Assembly (NCBI GenBank): GCA_021803325.1
Contig: JAJZLP010000212.1
Coordinates: 1-64,000 of the forward strand
Direction: 5' to 3'
DNA length: 64,000 bases
Source of the DNA: Actinomycetes bacterium
GTDB taxonomy: Bacteria > Actinomycetota > Acidimicrobiia > Acidimicrobiales > UBA8190
The position numbers and the translations under genes were made by a program. Of this stretch, positions 45,712 to 55,004 are shown one piece after another (position 1 is the first letter of the stretch; every line of letters starts with the position of its first letter). Below the pieces are notes generated by a model. It had not been told where the DNA came from and did no database searches. It saw nothing but the letters and a program-made list of their open reading frames with translations.

Positions 45712-48700
45712 GTGGACGCCAACGACAACACTGATCCGGCGGGCATCCCGCCGGCGAGTCCGCCCCTGCCGACCTTGCCGGCGGGCGTTCCGCCCGTGGG
45801 GCCGCCGCCGCCCGCCCCGGCGTCAGGCGCGCCCCCAGCAGGTCCGCCGCCGCCCACCCTGCCAAGCGGTCCGGCCCCGCAGAAGCCAGTGGCCCGCTTC
45901 AACCTGACCGCCCTGTCGGTCCGCCGGCCCGTCACCATCGTGATGATCATCGGCCTGTTCCTGGTGTTCGGCGCCGTCGCCTACACGAAGCTGCCGGTCA
46001 GGCGGTTGCCGAACGTGAACTTCCCGTTCGTGCGGGTGGCGATCTCCGACCCGGGCACCAATGCCGCCACCGTGGCCCAGACGATCACCTCACCGGTGGA
46101 GAAGGCGCTCGCCTCCCAGTCCGGGGTCGTCACCATGACCGGGACGTCGTCGGCGGGCCGCTCGACGGTGGCCCTGCAGTTCACCGGCGGCACCAACGTC
46201 GGCCAGGAGTCGGCCAGCATCTCCCTCGCCCTGCAGAAGCTGGCGCGGTCCCTGCCGAGCACCGCCAGCCCGCCGGCCATCCTGCAGGCGAACCCCAACG
46301 CGCTCCCCATGATGGACGTGGCGCTGTCGGGGAAGCTCGCCCCCTCGCAGCTCTTGGACCTCGCCACCAACCTGGTTGCCCCCTCACTGCAGGAGATCCC
46401 CGGGGTCTCCCAGGTCACCGTGGTGGGCGGCAGGGCAGCGGTAGTGACGGTCGACCTGTCGGACACCGCGCTCCAGGCGTACGGCGTGTCGGTGACCCAG
46501 GTGGCAGGTGCGCTGCGGGCCGAGAACACGGCGGTCACCGGGGGCGTGACCGTCATCGGGGAGCACGAGCTGCTGGCCCGGGTCCACGGCGGCTACACCT
46601 CCATGGCGCAGCTGGCCTCGGTCCCCGTCGCGGTCCGTCCCGGGGGGGACGTCCTCCTCGGCGACGTGGCCAGTGTCAGCCAGGGCCTGGCCCAAGCCCA
46701 GTCGGCTGCCACCCTCGACGGCACGCCGGCGGTCGGCCTCGTCATCAGCGCGTCCTCGACAGCCAACTCCCTAAAGGTCGACAGCGCCATCCGCAGCGCG
46801 TTGACCAGCCTGCAGCGCCAGCTCCCTCCGGGGATCTCGGCCACCATCACCGGCGACATCACAAACTACGTGCGTGGTGCGCTGCACAATGTCGAGCTGG
46901 ACCTGTTCCTCGGCATCTTCATCGCTGCCTTCATCCTGGCGCTGTTCCTCCATCGGCTCACCAACACGCTCATCGTGATGCTGGCCATCCCCGTATCGCT
47001 GATCGCCACCTTCGCCGCCATGTACTTCCTCCACTTCAGCCTCGACCTCATATCGCTGATGGCGCTGTCGTTGTTGATCGGCATCCTGGTGGACGACTCC
47101 ATCGTCGTCCTCGAGAACATCCACCGGCACCGGACGATGGGCAAGTCGCCGGCGGCGGCGGCTGTCGACGGGCGCATGGAGATCGGTGCCGCGGCGGTCG
47201 CCATCACCCTCACCGACGTGGTCGTCTACCTGCCCGTCGCCTTCGTGTCGGGCAATGTCGGCCAGCTGTTCCGGGAGTTCGGCCTGACCATCGTCGCCGC
47301 CACCCTCTTCTCGCTGTTCGTCTCCTACACCCTGACGCCGATGCTGGCCGCCCATTGGGCCGGCCGGGCCGACGCGCCGCGCACCGGCCCGGCGGCACGC
47401 TTCGGGCGGTGGTTCGGGCGGTGGTTCGACGCCGGCTTCGATCGGCTCCGCCACGGCTACCGGCGGGTCATCGCCTGGGCGCTCGGGCACCGCCTGATCG
47501 TCACCGCCGTGGCGGTCCTCGCCGCGCTCGGCAGCGTCGGCATCGTCCGGTCAGGGGTGCTGCCCACCACCTTCGTCCCCCCCGAGGACAACGGCGTGGT
47601 CACCGTCAACGGCACCCTCCCCCCCGGCACGCCGCTGGCCACCGACCAGGCCACCCTGGCCAGCTTCGCCAAGCGGCTGCAGCACCTGCCGGGGGTGACC
47701 GACGTCTTCGTGTCCGCCGGGTACAGCGGCGGCACCGGCGCGGCGTTCAACCTCGGGCAGATCACCGTCGATCTCGGCCCGAAAGGATCGCGACCGCCGA
47801 TCAAGACCTACGAAAAGACGGTGGCGAAGCTCGTACGTCGCTACCCCGGGCTCACCGCCCACGCCCACGTGCAGAACCCCTTCATCGCCGGTGGGGCGCG
47901 TGCCGCCAGTGTGGAGGTCCTCGGTCCCGACCTGACCCAGCTCGACCAGATGGCCACCGCCATCGAAGCGAAGGTTCAGCACGATCCGGCCGTCTCCCAG
48001 GTGTCGACCTCGGTGCCGGCACCGACCCCCGAATTGTCGATCAACGTGGACCATGCCGAAGCCGCCTACCTCGGCGTCAGCACGTCGGCCATCGGGTCGG
48101 CGGTAGCCGCCACGCTCGGCGGCGTCACCGTGCCGCCGTTGGTGGTGTCCTCGACCGCGCCGGCGGAGCCGATCCAACTGGCCGTCAACGGCGGGGTGAA
48201 GCTGACACCGGCCCAGCTCCAAGACATTCCCATCCCCGCCGCGCACGGCACCGTGCCCCTGTCGAGCGTGGCCACCCTGACCGTGGCCCCCGGACCGGGC
48301 AAGATCACCCAGGTGAACCGGGAGTATGCCGTCTCGGTCTCGGCCTCGAGCCCGACGGGCAATTCGGGTCCGGCCACCGCCGCGCTGCTGGCCGCGGCCC
48401 AGCAGGTGGGCCTGCCCACCGGCTACTCCGTGCAGGTGGCGGGTCAAGCCCTCCAGCAGCAGCGCGCGTTCGGGCCCCTGTTGCAGGCATTGGCACTTTC
48501 CGTACTGCTCATCTACATGCTCCTGGCCGCGCTGTACGAGTCGCTGCTCGACCCACTGTCGGTGATGCTGGCCGTGCCGCTGGCCACCGTTGGCGCGCTG
48601 GGGGCGCTGTGGGCGGCGCACCTGCCGATCTCGATATTCGCCCTCCTGGCCATGATCATGCTCGTCGGTATCGTCTCCAAGAACTCCATCCTCCTCATCG

Positions 48701-49038
48701 ACTACGCCAAGACACTCCGGAAGCGAGGAGTGCCGAGAACCCAGGCCATCATCGAATCGGGGGCCACGCGGATCCGACCGATCCTCATGACCACGGCCAC
48801 CATGATCGGGGCCATGGCGCCGCTGGCCTTCGGCACCGGGTCTGGCGCATCAGAGCGCATGCCGGTCGGCACCGTGCTCATCGGCGGATTGGCTTCCTCC
48901 ACCCTGCTCACCTTGCTGGTGGTTCCGGTGCTCTACAGCCTGGTCGACGACGCCTCGACCGGGCTTCGACGGCTCTTCAGGCACAGCCAGGCGCTCCCAT
49001 CCTCCCCCGCAGTCTCGACGAAAGGTGCCCTGCCATGA
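45712..49038 (+). CDS. HAE1-type RND efflux transporter
   Basis: A 1108-residue AcrB-like proton-driven exporter. A Pro/Ala-rich cytoplasmic lead (about 1-60) precedes TM1 (about 73-91), the first porter loop, TM2-TM6 with the proton-relay pair in ILVDDSIVVLE (D461, D462), the second loop and TM7-TM12 with K990 in IVSKNSILL. The twofold repeat of the family is complete. Such pumps normally work with an outer-membrane channel, which is unexpected in this organism. GTG 45712 follows the adaptor. The end overlaps the lipoprotein gene (ATGA), so the operon is coupled. Confidence 0.93.
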   Translation: MDANDNTDPAGIPPASPPLPTLPAGVPPVGPPPPAPASGAPPAGPPPPTLPSGPAPQKPVARFNLTALSVRRPVTIVMIIGLFLVFGAVAYTKLPVRRLPNVNFPFVRVAISDPGTNAATVAQTITSPVEKALASQSGVVTMTGTSSAGRSTVALQFTGGTNVGQESASISLALQKLARSLPSTASPPAILQANPNALPMMDVALSGKLAPSQLLDLATNLVAPSLQEIPGVSQVTVVGGRAAVVTVDLSDTALQAYGVSVTQVAGALRAENTAVTGGVTVIGEHELLARVHGGYTSMAQLASVPVAVRPGGDVLLGDVASVSQGLAQAQSAATLDGTPAVGLVISASSTANSLKVDSAIRSALTSLQRQLPPGISATITGDITNYVRGALHNVELDLFLGIFIAAFILALFLHRLTNTLIVMLAIPVSLIATFAAMYFLHFSLDLISLMALSLLIGILVDDSIVVLENIHRHRTMGKSPAAAAVDGRMEIGAAAVAITLTDVVVYLPVAFVSGNVGQLFREFGLTIVAATLFSLFVSYTLTPMLAAHWAGRADAPRTGPAARFGRWFGRWFDAGFDRLRHGYRRVIAWALGHRLIVTAVAVLAALGSVGIVRSGVLPTTFVPPEDNGVVTVNGTLPPGTPLATDQATLASFAKRLQHLPGVTDVFVSAGYSGGTGAAFNLGQITVDLGPKGSRPPIKTYEKTVAKLVRRYPGLTAHAHVQNPFIAGGARAASVEVLGPDLTQLDQMATAIEAKVQHDPAVSQVSTSVPAPTPELSINVDHAEAAYLGVSTSAIGSAVAATLGGVTVPPLVVSSTAPAEPIQLAVNGGVKLTPAQLQDIPIPAAHGTVPLSSVATLTVAPGPGKITQVNREYAVSVSASSPTGNSGPATAALLAAAQQVGLPTGYSVQVAGQALQQQRAFGPLLQALALSVLLIYMLLAALYESLLDPLSVMLAVPLATVGALGALWAAHLPISIFALLAMIMLVGIVSKNSILLIDYAKTLRKRGVPRTQAIIESGATRIRPILMTTATMIGAMAPLAFGTGSGASERMPVGTVLIGGLASSTLLTLLVVPVLYSLVDDASTGLRRLFRHSQALPSSPAVSTKGALP

Positions 49039-49739
49039 CCGGTTCCCTTCCCTCTGGACCCCCGAGAGCCGATCACACCGCCTCCGGCGGTGATCCGTCG
49101 CCTGGCACACCGACGTTCAGGGCGCCGACAACCTGCCAGTCTGGCCGGCAGCGACACCGCCTGGCGTCGCTGGGCGTGCTGGCTGCCGTGGCCATGGGTG
49201 CAGCCGCCTGCTCGTCCGCGACGTCCGCAGCGGCCTCGTCGGCTTCGGCCTCGGCTCCTGCAGCCAAAACCCACGCGCATCATGCCACTGGCCCGTCAGG
49301 CGTCGTCAGCGCGATCAGCCCGACGAGCTTGGTCATCCGGACCAAGTCGACGACCTCGACCGTCGGGCTCGGCCCAGCCACAACATACAAGCAAGGGGCG
49401 ACCGATGTCCCCGAATCGGACGTCGTCGTGGGCGACCATGTGAAGGTGCGACTGGTGAAGTCGTCGACGACGCCGACGGCCGCCTTCGTGCACATCCTGC
49501 CGCCATCGGTCACCGGTATCGTCGGCGGGATCAGCGCCACCGGCTTCACGCTCAGTGCGTCGAACGGCGCTACCCACGAGGTGACCACGTCATCGGCGAC
49601 CGCATACCGGTCCGGCAGAGCGGCGGCCAGCGCCTCGTCCATCCACAACGGCGACCGGGTCCGGGTGACCGGCCAAGCCTCGGCGGCCGGTTCGATCAGT
49701 GCGGTGACGGTGACGGTCCTTCCGGCGAAGGCCGGGTGA
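49035..49739 (+). CDS. Lipoprotein with DUF5666-like beta domain
   Basis: A 234-residue exported protein. Residues 1-42 are polar, then a signal helix ends in the lipobox-like GAAAC near residue 59, followed by an Ala/Ser-rich spacer and two repeated beta units (GVVSAISPTSLVIRTKS... and GIVGGISATGFTLSAS...), each ending in DVVVGDHVKVRL- or NGDRVRVTG-type sequence, typical of DUF5666-like OB-fold domains. ATG 49035 overlaps the pump stop. It may sit outside the membrane as a partner of the pump, but this is only inferred from the operon. Confidence 0.78.
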   Translation: MTGSLPSGPPRADHTASGGDPSPGTPTFRAPTTCQSGRQRHRLASLGVLAAVAMGAAACSSATSAAASSASASAPAAKTHAHHATGPSGVVSAISPTSLVIRTKSTTSTVGLGPATTYKQGATDVPESDVVVGDHVKVRLVKSSTTPTAAFVHILPPSVTGIVGGISATGFTLSASNGATHEVTTSSATAYRSGRAAASASSIHNGDRVRVTGQASAAGSISAVTVTVLPAKAG

Positions 49740-49973
49740 TGCACCGATGCCGCGTCGCGACCTACCGGCGCGTCGACCAACGCCGTTCGCCCCGTCCCAG
49801 GCATGGCAGTGGCATCGCTTGCAGTTCAGCGGGACGAGCGCGACGCCGGAGTTGCGCCGAGACGACGGCAACGCCGCGGCCGCGACACAGGCCGGCGCGG
49901 TAGGTCAAGACCGACGGCAGTCAGGCCGCTAGCGTGGCCTGTCAGGGCCGACCCTCCGAGGAACAGGCGACCG

Positions 49974-50669
49974 ATGCGGGTTTGCGAGCGTGGTTCCCAG
50001 GTGCTGCTGGTGGACGACGATGCTGGTGTCCTGCGGGCCATCGAGCGCGCGCTCGTCATCCATGGGTTCGAGGTGCAGACCAGTAGTGATGGCAGCGACG
50101 CCTTGCGTATGCTGGCGGCGCGCGCACCCGATGTCGTGGTCCTCGATGTATCGATGCCCGATGTGGATGGACTGGAGGTCTGCCGGAGGCTGCGGGCAGC
50201 GGGCGACCCGACACCAGTGCTGATGCTCACGGCACGCGTCGCCGTGGGGGACCGCGTTGCCGGGCTCGACGCCGGGGCTGACGACTACTTGGTGAAGCCG
50301 TTCGCTCTCGAGGAGCTGCTGGCGCGACTGCGAGCGCTGCTACGGAGAGCCGGCCCGACACGGGTGAACGCGATGCTCCGTTACGGGGACCTCACGCTCG
50401 ACACAGGCACCAGACGTGTCACCCGGGGCGACCGCCCGATCGAGCTCACCAGAACGGAATTCGCCCTCTTGCACCTCCTTCTGCGGCACCCCGGCCAGGT
50501 CCTCACACGCGAGGTGATCTCCGCCGACGTCTGGGGCTACGACTTCGGCCCGGCATCGAACTCGCTGGACGTGTACATCGGCTATCTCCGACGGAAGACC
50601 GAGGCTCCCGGCGAAGCGCGGCTGATCCAGACTGTCCGCGGTGTCGGCTACGTCCTTCGCGACCAGTGA
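49974..50669 (+). CDS. OmpR/PhoB-family response regulator
   Basis: A 231-residue regulator with a receiver domain (QVLLVDDD, phosphoacceptor D58 in VVVLDVSMPD, MLTAR, YLVKPF) and a winged-helix DNA-binding domain ending in VRGVGYVLRD. ATG 49974 follows an AGGA site by about 11 nt. It resembles MprA/TcrA-type regulators. GTGA overlap joins it to the sensor kinase. The 234-bp gap before it has no other feature than a TAGCGT sequence near 49929. Confidence 0.94.
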   Translation: MRVCERGSQVLLVDDDAGVLRAIERALVIHGFEVQTSSDGSDALRMLAARAPDVVVLDVSMPDVDGLEVCRRLRAAGDPTPVLMLTARVAVGDRVAGLDAGADDYLVKPFALEELLARLRALLRRAGPTRVNAMLRYGDLTLDTGTRRVTRGDRPIELTRTEFALLHLLLRHPGQVLTREVISADVWGYDFGPASNSLDVYIGYLRRKTEAPGEARLIQTVRGVGYVLRDQ

Positions 50670-52225
50670 CCGATGCTGGCGACCCACCGTCGGGCATTCG
50701 ACGCCGACCCAGGGGTCGGCGCTTCCGCACCGGCGGTGACGCCTTCCGGCTCGGAGTGCGCACCAGGGTCGCGCTCGTCGCCGCCCTGGCCGTTGCTGCA
50801 GCCGTTGTGGTGTCCTCCGCCGTGGTGTTCGTGGTCGTCCGCCATGACCTGATCGGAACGGTTGATGCCGCGCTCGAGCACCACGCCAGCCTGCTCCAAG
50901 AGCGCCGAGCCCAGCGGGGGGCGCTCGCCGGCATCGAACCTCCCCATCGCAGTCGAGCGGCGCTGGGCACTGCGCCCATCCTGGCGCAGATCGTCACAGC
51001 CGACGGCGCGGTGGCAGCCCGTGCCCAAGTTCAGCCACAATTGCCGGTCAGCCCGTCGGTACTGGCGGTGGCGGCCGGGCACGGCCGGCCATACTTCACT
51101 GGAGCAACCGTAGGGACAGCCCCTGTTCGCATGCTCGTGACGCCATTCGGCTCCGGGTACGCATTGGAGGAGATCCGTCCGATCTCCGAGATCGACGCCG
51201 ACCTGGGGCGCCTTGCCGCCGTGCTGATCGTGACAAGTGGAGCAGGCGTCGTCATCGCGTTGCTCCTCGGCGCTGGAGTCGCCGGCGTGGCACTGCGCCC
51301 CGTTCGTCGATTGACGCATGCAGCCGAACGCGTCGCGTCGACTCGGGACTTGGCCCAGGAGATCCACGTCGGCGGCAGTGACGAGCTGGCTCGGCTGGCA
51401 GCCAGTCTCAACACGATGCTCGGGGCACTCGACGCATCCCAACGCGCGCAGCGCCAACTCGTCGCCGACGCCTCGCACGAGTTGCGAACTCCGCTGACCA
51501 GCCTCCGCACCAACGTCGAAGTGCTTGCAGAAGCCCCGCAGATGGAACCGGAGGCCAGACACCAGCTGGTGACCGATCTCGCTGCCCAACTGGACGCGAT
51601 CAGCCGGCTCCTCGCCGACCTCGTCGAGCTGGCTCGCCACGACGATCTCTCCACGCGCAGCGTGACCACCGAACCTGTGCTTCTCGGCACCCTCGTCGAC
51701 GAAGCACTCCGACAGGTCGGACGAAACCATCCCACCGTACGGTTCCGGGCCAGTTCCGTGCCGGCCGAGACGCTCGGTGTCGCCGCCGACCTCCAGCGCA
51801 TGGTGACGAACCTCCTCGACAACGCAGCCAAGTGGAGCCCGCCCGGAGGCACTGTCGAGGTGTCAGTCGCGTTGGAGCCAGCAGGGGCTCCCCCCGATGC
51901 CACATCCCCATCTGTGCCGGCAGCGCAGCGCTCGGCCGGGCCTGGGCCGGGCAGGCCGGCCGGCGAGCGGCTCGTGATCCTCAGCGTCAGCGATCACGGT
52001 CCCGGCATCGCCACGGAAGACCTTCCGCACATCTTCGATCGCTTCTACCGAGGACGTGGCGCACGACAGGTGCCGGGCTCGGGCCTGGGCCTGGCGATCG
52101 TCCACCGCATCATCGACGAGCATGGTGGTGATGTCCACGCGGAACCAGTACCGGGTGGAGGGGCGCGCATCGTCGTGCGTTTGCCGTGGGAGCCCGGAGG
52201 CGAACCGGACCGTGGCCCGAGATGA
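50666..52225 (+). CDS. Sensor histidine kinase
   Basis: A 519-residue kinase. TM1 is at about 35-57, an extracytoplasmic sensor of about 120 residues follows, TM2 at about 181-208, then HAMP (ALRPVRRLTHAAER), a dimerisation domain with H271 in DASHELRTPLTSLR, N box LLDNAAKWSPPGG, G1 DHGPGI, F box FDRFYRG and G2 GSGLGLAIV. A Pro/Ala insert lies before the G1 box. The likely target of its partner is the pump operon. The signal is unknown. Confidence 0.94.
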   Translation: MTDAGDPPSGIRRRPRGRRFRTGGDAFRLGVRTRVALVAALAVAAAVVVSSAVVFVVVRHDLIGTVDAALEHHASLLQERRAQRGALAGIEPPHRSRAALGTAPILAQIVTADGAVAARAQVQPQLPVSPSVLAVAAGHGRPYFTGATVGTAPVRMLVTPFGSGYALEEIRPISEIDADLGRLAAVLIVTSGAGVVIALLLGAGVAGVALRPVRRLTHAAERVASTRDLAQEIHVGGSDELARLAASLNTMLGALDASQRAQRQLVADASHELRTPLTSLRTNVEVLAEAPQMEPEARHQLVTDLAAQLDAISRLLADLVELARHDDLSTRSVTTEPVLLGTLVDEALRQVGRNHPTVRFRASSVPAETLGVAADLQRMVTNLLDNAAKWSPPGGTVEVSVALEPAGAPPDATSPSVPAAQRSAGPGPGRPAGERLVILSVSDHGPGIATEDLPHIFDRFYRGRGARQVPGSGLGLAIVHRIIDEHGGDVHAEPVPGGGARIVVRLPWEPGGEPDRGPR

Positions 52226-52371
52226 CCCGGGACACACACCACCGAAGCTTCGCAGGAATTCCGAGATCCCGCCGCCGGACGACGGGGGCTGAGCGTGCGG
52301 GCTCGTTCGTGGTCGACCAAGCGAGATCCCCTGCGGCGAGGACCCGGCGCCCACCCGGCAACAGGGCCACC

Positions 52372-52416
52372 GGCGTGCGGGTGGTCGGATCGGACGCGGC
52401 CCGACCGCCGCACGCC
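52372..52416. terminator. Bidirectional hairpin terminator
   Basis: Inverted repeat of 16 pairs with one bulge: GGCGTGCGGGTGGTCGG (52372-52388) against CCGACCGCCGCACGCC (52401-52416), and a 12-nt loop. It lies between the convergent kinase and moeZ genes. The rest of 52226-52492 holds no convincing gene. Confidence 0.65.
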
Positions 52417-52492
52417 ACCTGGCCGACCGCGTCCCTGGGAGCGATCCAGCCGACGGCGGTGATCGACGCGGCTGGCGGTCGGGTGGCTGCGG

Positions 52493-53671
52493 TCAGGCGG
52501 AGACACCTGCCGGGACGGCAGCGTGCGGCATGCAGAGGTCGTCGTACTCGGCGATGACGATCTCCCCGGCGTCGTCGCCGCAGGCCGGGCACTGCGGGTC
52601 CCGGCGCACCTTGAAGGTGCGGAAGGACTGCTCGAGCGCGTCGTAGGCCAGCAGCCGGCCGATCAGCGGGTCGCCGAGGCCGAGGACGATCTTGATGGCC
52701 TCGAGCGCCTGGATGGAGCCCACGATGCCGGGCAGCACGCCGAGGACTCCGGCCTCGGCGCACGACGGGGCCAGCTCGGCGGGGGGCGGCTCGGGGATCA
52801 TGCAGCGGTAGCACGGCCCGTTGTACGGGTCGAACACCGTGACCTGGCCCTCGAACCGGAAGATCGACCCGTGGACGACCGGGATCCGCTTCAGCAGGGC
52901 GGCGTCGTTCACCAGGTACCGGGTGGGGAAGTTGTCGGTGCCGTCGACGATGACGTCGTAGCCGTCGATGATCTCCAGGACGTTGTCGGCTCCCAGGCGC
53001 ACGTCGAACGTCTCGACGTTCACGTCGGGGTTCATCGCGGTGATCGTCTTCTTTGCCGAGTCGACCTTGCGATCGCCGATCCGGTCCATGTTGTGGAGGA
53101 TCTGGCGCTGCAGGTTGGAGGCGTCGACCACGTCCATGTCGATGATGCCGATGGTGCCCACGCCGGCCGCGGCCAGGTAGAGCGCAGCAGGCGAGCCGAG
53201 CCCGCCGGCGCCGAGCAGCAGGACCTTGGCGTCCAGCAGCTTCAGCTGGCCCTGCTCGCCCACCTCGGGCAGCAGCAGGTGCCGCTGGTAGCGGTTGCGC
53301 TGCTCGGCTGAGAGCGTCCGGGGGGTCCCCCAGTCCCGGCCCTCGTCCTTCCAGCGGTTGAAGCCACCGATCATCGACGCCACGTCGCTATAGCCAAGGT
53401 CTTGCATGGTCTTGGCGGCCAGCGCGGAGCGGGCCCCGCCGGCGCAGTAGACCACGATGGCCTGCTGCTTGTCCGGCACCTTCCCCTCCACCTGGAATTC
53501 GAGGAAGCCGCGGGGAAGGTGGATGGCGCCGGGAAGCGCACCCTGCTCGTACTCGTCGGGCTCGCGCACGTCCAGCAGGACGGCTGAGCGCAGCTGCAGC
53601 TCGACGTCCGCCGGCTCGACCTCGCGGATCTCGGCCTTCGCCTTGTTCAGGAGCTCACGGGGCGTGGACAT
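52493..53671 (-). CDS. moeZ: MoeZ-type adenylyltransferase/sulfurtransferase, rhodanese domain first
   Basis: A 392-residue fusion that would adenylate and thiolate the C-terminus of ubiquitin-like sulfur carriers (molybdopterin, CysO and thiamin routes). Residues 20-115 are a rhodanese domain with active Cys76 in YCAGGARSA. From about 120 on is a ThiF/MoeB domain with GAGGLGSPAAL, the zinc CYRC (near 292) and CPAC (near 366) pairs, and PSCAEAGVLGVLPG. The usual mycobacterial MoeZ has ThiF first and rhodanese last, so the order is reversed here. ATG 53671 has AAAGG 8 nt upstream. Confidence 0.9.
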   Translation of the reverse strand: MSTPRELLNKAKAEIREVEPADVELQLRSAVLLDVREPDEYEQGALPGAIHLPRGFLEFQVEGKVPDKQQAIVVYCAGGARSALAAKTMQDLGYSDVASMIGGFNRWKDEGRDWGTPRTLSAEQRNRYQRHLLLPEVGEQGQLKLLDAKVLLLGAGGLGSPAALYLAAAGVGTIGIIDMDVVDASNLQRQILHNMDRIGDRKVDSAKKTITAMNPDVNVETFDVRLGADNVLEIIDGYDVIVDGTDNFPTRYLVNDAALLKRIPVVHGSIFRFEGQVTVFDPYNGPCYRCMIPEPPPAELAPSCAEAGVLGVLPGIVGSIQALEAIKIVLGLGDPLIGRLLAYDALEQSFRTFKVRRDPQCPACGDDAGEIVIAEYDDLCMPHAAVPAGVSA

Positions 53672-54020
53672 CGACCACGACCTTTCTCTGTCTCGTCGTC
53701 CGGGCGCCTGCCGACCCGAGCGGAGCGGACGTTCCCGTCTCCGTCACGGCCAGTCGGGACCCGACCGCTGTGCACAGGTGTCGCCTTGTAAACCCTACCA
53801 GACGGGTCGGCATTCCCGCTCGCCGCATTCCGGGAGAATCCCACGATCCGCCACGCCTCTGACACTGGCGGCACCCGTCATGCGTCCGCGACCAGCGTCG
53901 CCGAGCGCGACCGGGGTGGCCAGGACGCTAGCGTCGTCCGACGGCCAGCCATCCCGGTGGCTCGGGCCAGCCATGGTGGCGGCGGAAGCGCCGACCACCG
54001 CACCCGGGGAGACCGTCGAC
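53672..54020. other. 349-bp divergent gap between moeZ and the nitroreductase
   Basis: It holds the moeZ promoter (TAGGGT at 53792-53797) and a TAGCGT at 53929-53934 that could serve the nitroreductase. The moeZ leader would be about 115 nt. No gene is visible. Confidence 0.5.
53792..53797 (-). promoter_or_regulatory. Extended -10 box of moeZ
   Basis: TGG-TAGGGT on the minus strand, an extended -10 form. It lies about 120 nt before the moeZ ATG, which has its own ribosome site. Confidence 0.4.
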
Positions 54021-54779
54021 ATGGAGCTCGAGAACGTCATCCGGCGCCGACGGATGGTACGAAGCTTCTCGGGGCGGCGAGTGCCCGACGACGTCGTCCG
54101 GCGCATCGTCGGTGCTGCCGTCCGGGCACCGACCGCAGGCAACACCGACGGCTGGGCCGTCGTCGCCTTGCAGGGCCCGTCGGAGACCGCTGCCTTCTGG
54201 GATGCCACCACGACCGCCGAGTGGAGGGAACGCTCGCAGCGCTGGCCCGGCCTGTCGCTCGCCCCACTGGTGCTGGCCGTGATGACGAGCCCCGGCCGTT
54301 ACCTGGACCGGTACGCCGAGGCGGACAAGGCCCCATCCGGTCTCGGTCGCACCCCCAGCGCCGAGCATGCCGGCGACCCAGCACCTCCCGGCGACCCAGC
54401 ACACCCCCGCGACCCAGCACACCCCCGCGACCCAGCACACCCCGGCACGCCCGCACTGAGCGAGGCGGCGAGCCTCGCGCCTGCAGTCCCTGTCGGCGAT
54501 CCCGCCGAGCACGCGTGGCCCGTCCCCTACTGGTTCGTCGACGCCGGCCAGGTTGTGACGCATCTGCTGCTCGCCGCCACCGATGCCGCGCTGGGTGCGT
54601 GCTTCCTCGGGAACTTCCGAGGCGAGACAGCGCTGCTGACCACACTCGGCGTCCCGGACGGGTGGCGCTATGTAGGCGCTGTCCTGGTGGGCGAGCCAGG
54701 CGCTGGGGACCATCGCTCGGCGTCACTGGCCCGGGGCCGCAGGCAGGTCGACGACGTGACCCACTTCGGCAGGTGGTGA
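54021..54779 (+). CDS. Nitroreductase-family protein
   Basis: A 252-residue FMN-type oxidoreductase with VIRRRRMVRSFSGRRVP at 5-21, VRAPTAGNTDGWAVVAL near 35-50, DAGQVVTHLLLAATD near 175, and GNFRGE. ATG 54021 is chosen for the GGGGAG site about 9 nt upstream; an in-frame ATG at 53973 would add 16 residues. Residues about 117-141 are a Gly/Asp/Pro/Ala/His repeat insert. In mycobacteria a similar domain fused to CofE reduces dehydro-F420-0; this gene might do that job, but it lies 27 kb away. Confidence 0.82.
   Translation: MELENVIRRRRMVRSFSGRRVPDDVVRRIVGAAVRAPTAGNTDGWAVVALQGPSETAAFWDATTTAEWRERSQRWPGLSLAPLVLAVMTSPGRYLDRYAEADKAPSGLGRTPSAEHAGDPAPPGDPAHPRDPAHPRDPAHPGTPALSEAASLAPAVPVGDPAEHAWPVPYWFVDAGQVVTHLLLAATDAALGACFLGNFRGETALLTTLGVPDGWRYVGAVLVGEPGAGDHRSASLARGRRQVDDVTHFGRW
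54372..54443. repeat. Four-copy 18-bp repeat inside the nitroreductase gene
   Basis: Units encoding GDPAPP, GDPAHP, RDPAHP and RDPAHP start at 54372, 54390, 54408 and 54426. Being in frame, it lengthens a loop and leaves the reading frame intact. Confidence 0.92.
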
Positions 54780-55004
54780 GCCAACACACGTAGCCCCGGT
54801 CGTCCGCACCATGCACCGGCGCTCCCGGCCACGGCGGACGCAGGCCGCCATGCCGAGCAAGGTCCCCAGCAAGGTCGGCACCCGAGGGTGGGCGACGTCC
54901 TCCAGAGCTGCCCCCGCCAACCGACCGCCGCACGGCGCGGCGATACCGGCACCCACGGCTCGGAGGCGCCCGACCCGTCCCCACCCCGGAGGAGCCGAAC
55001 GACG

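Noticed and set aside
52226-52492. Remnant gene in the minus-strand frame between moeZ and the kinase
   Set aside because: The frame is open but has no start, ribosome site or recognisable motif, and a terminator lies inside it.
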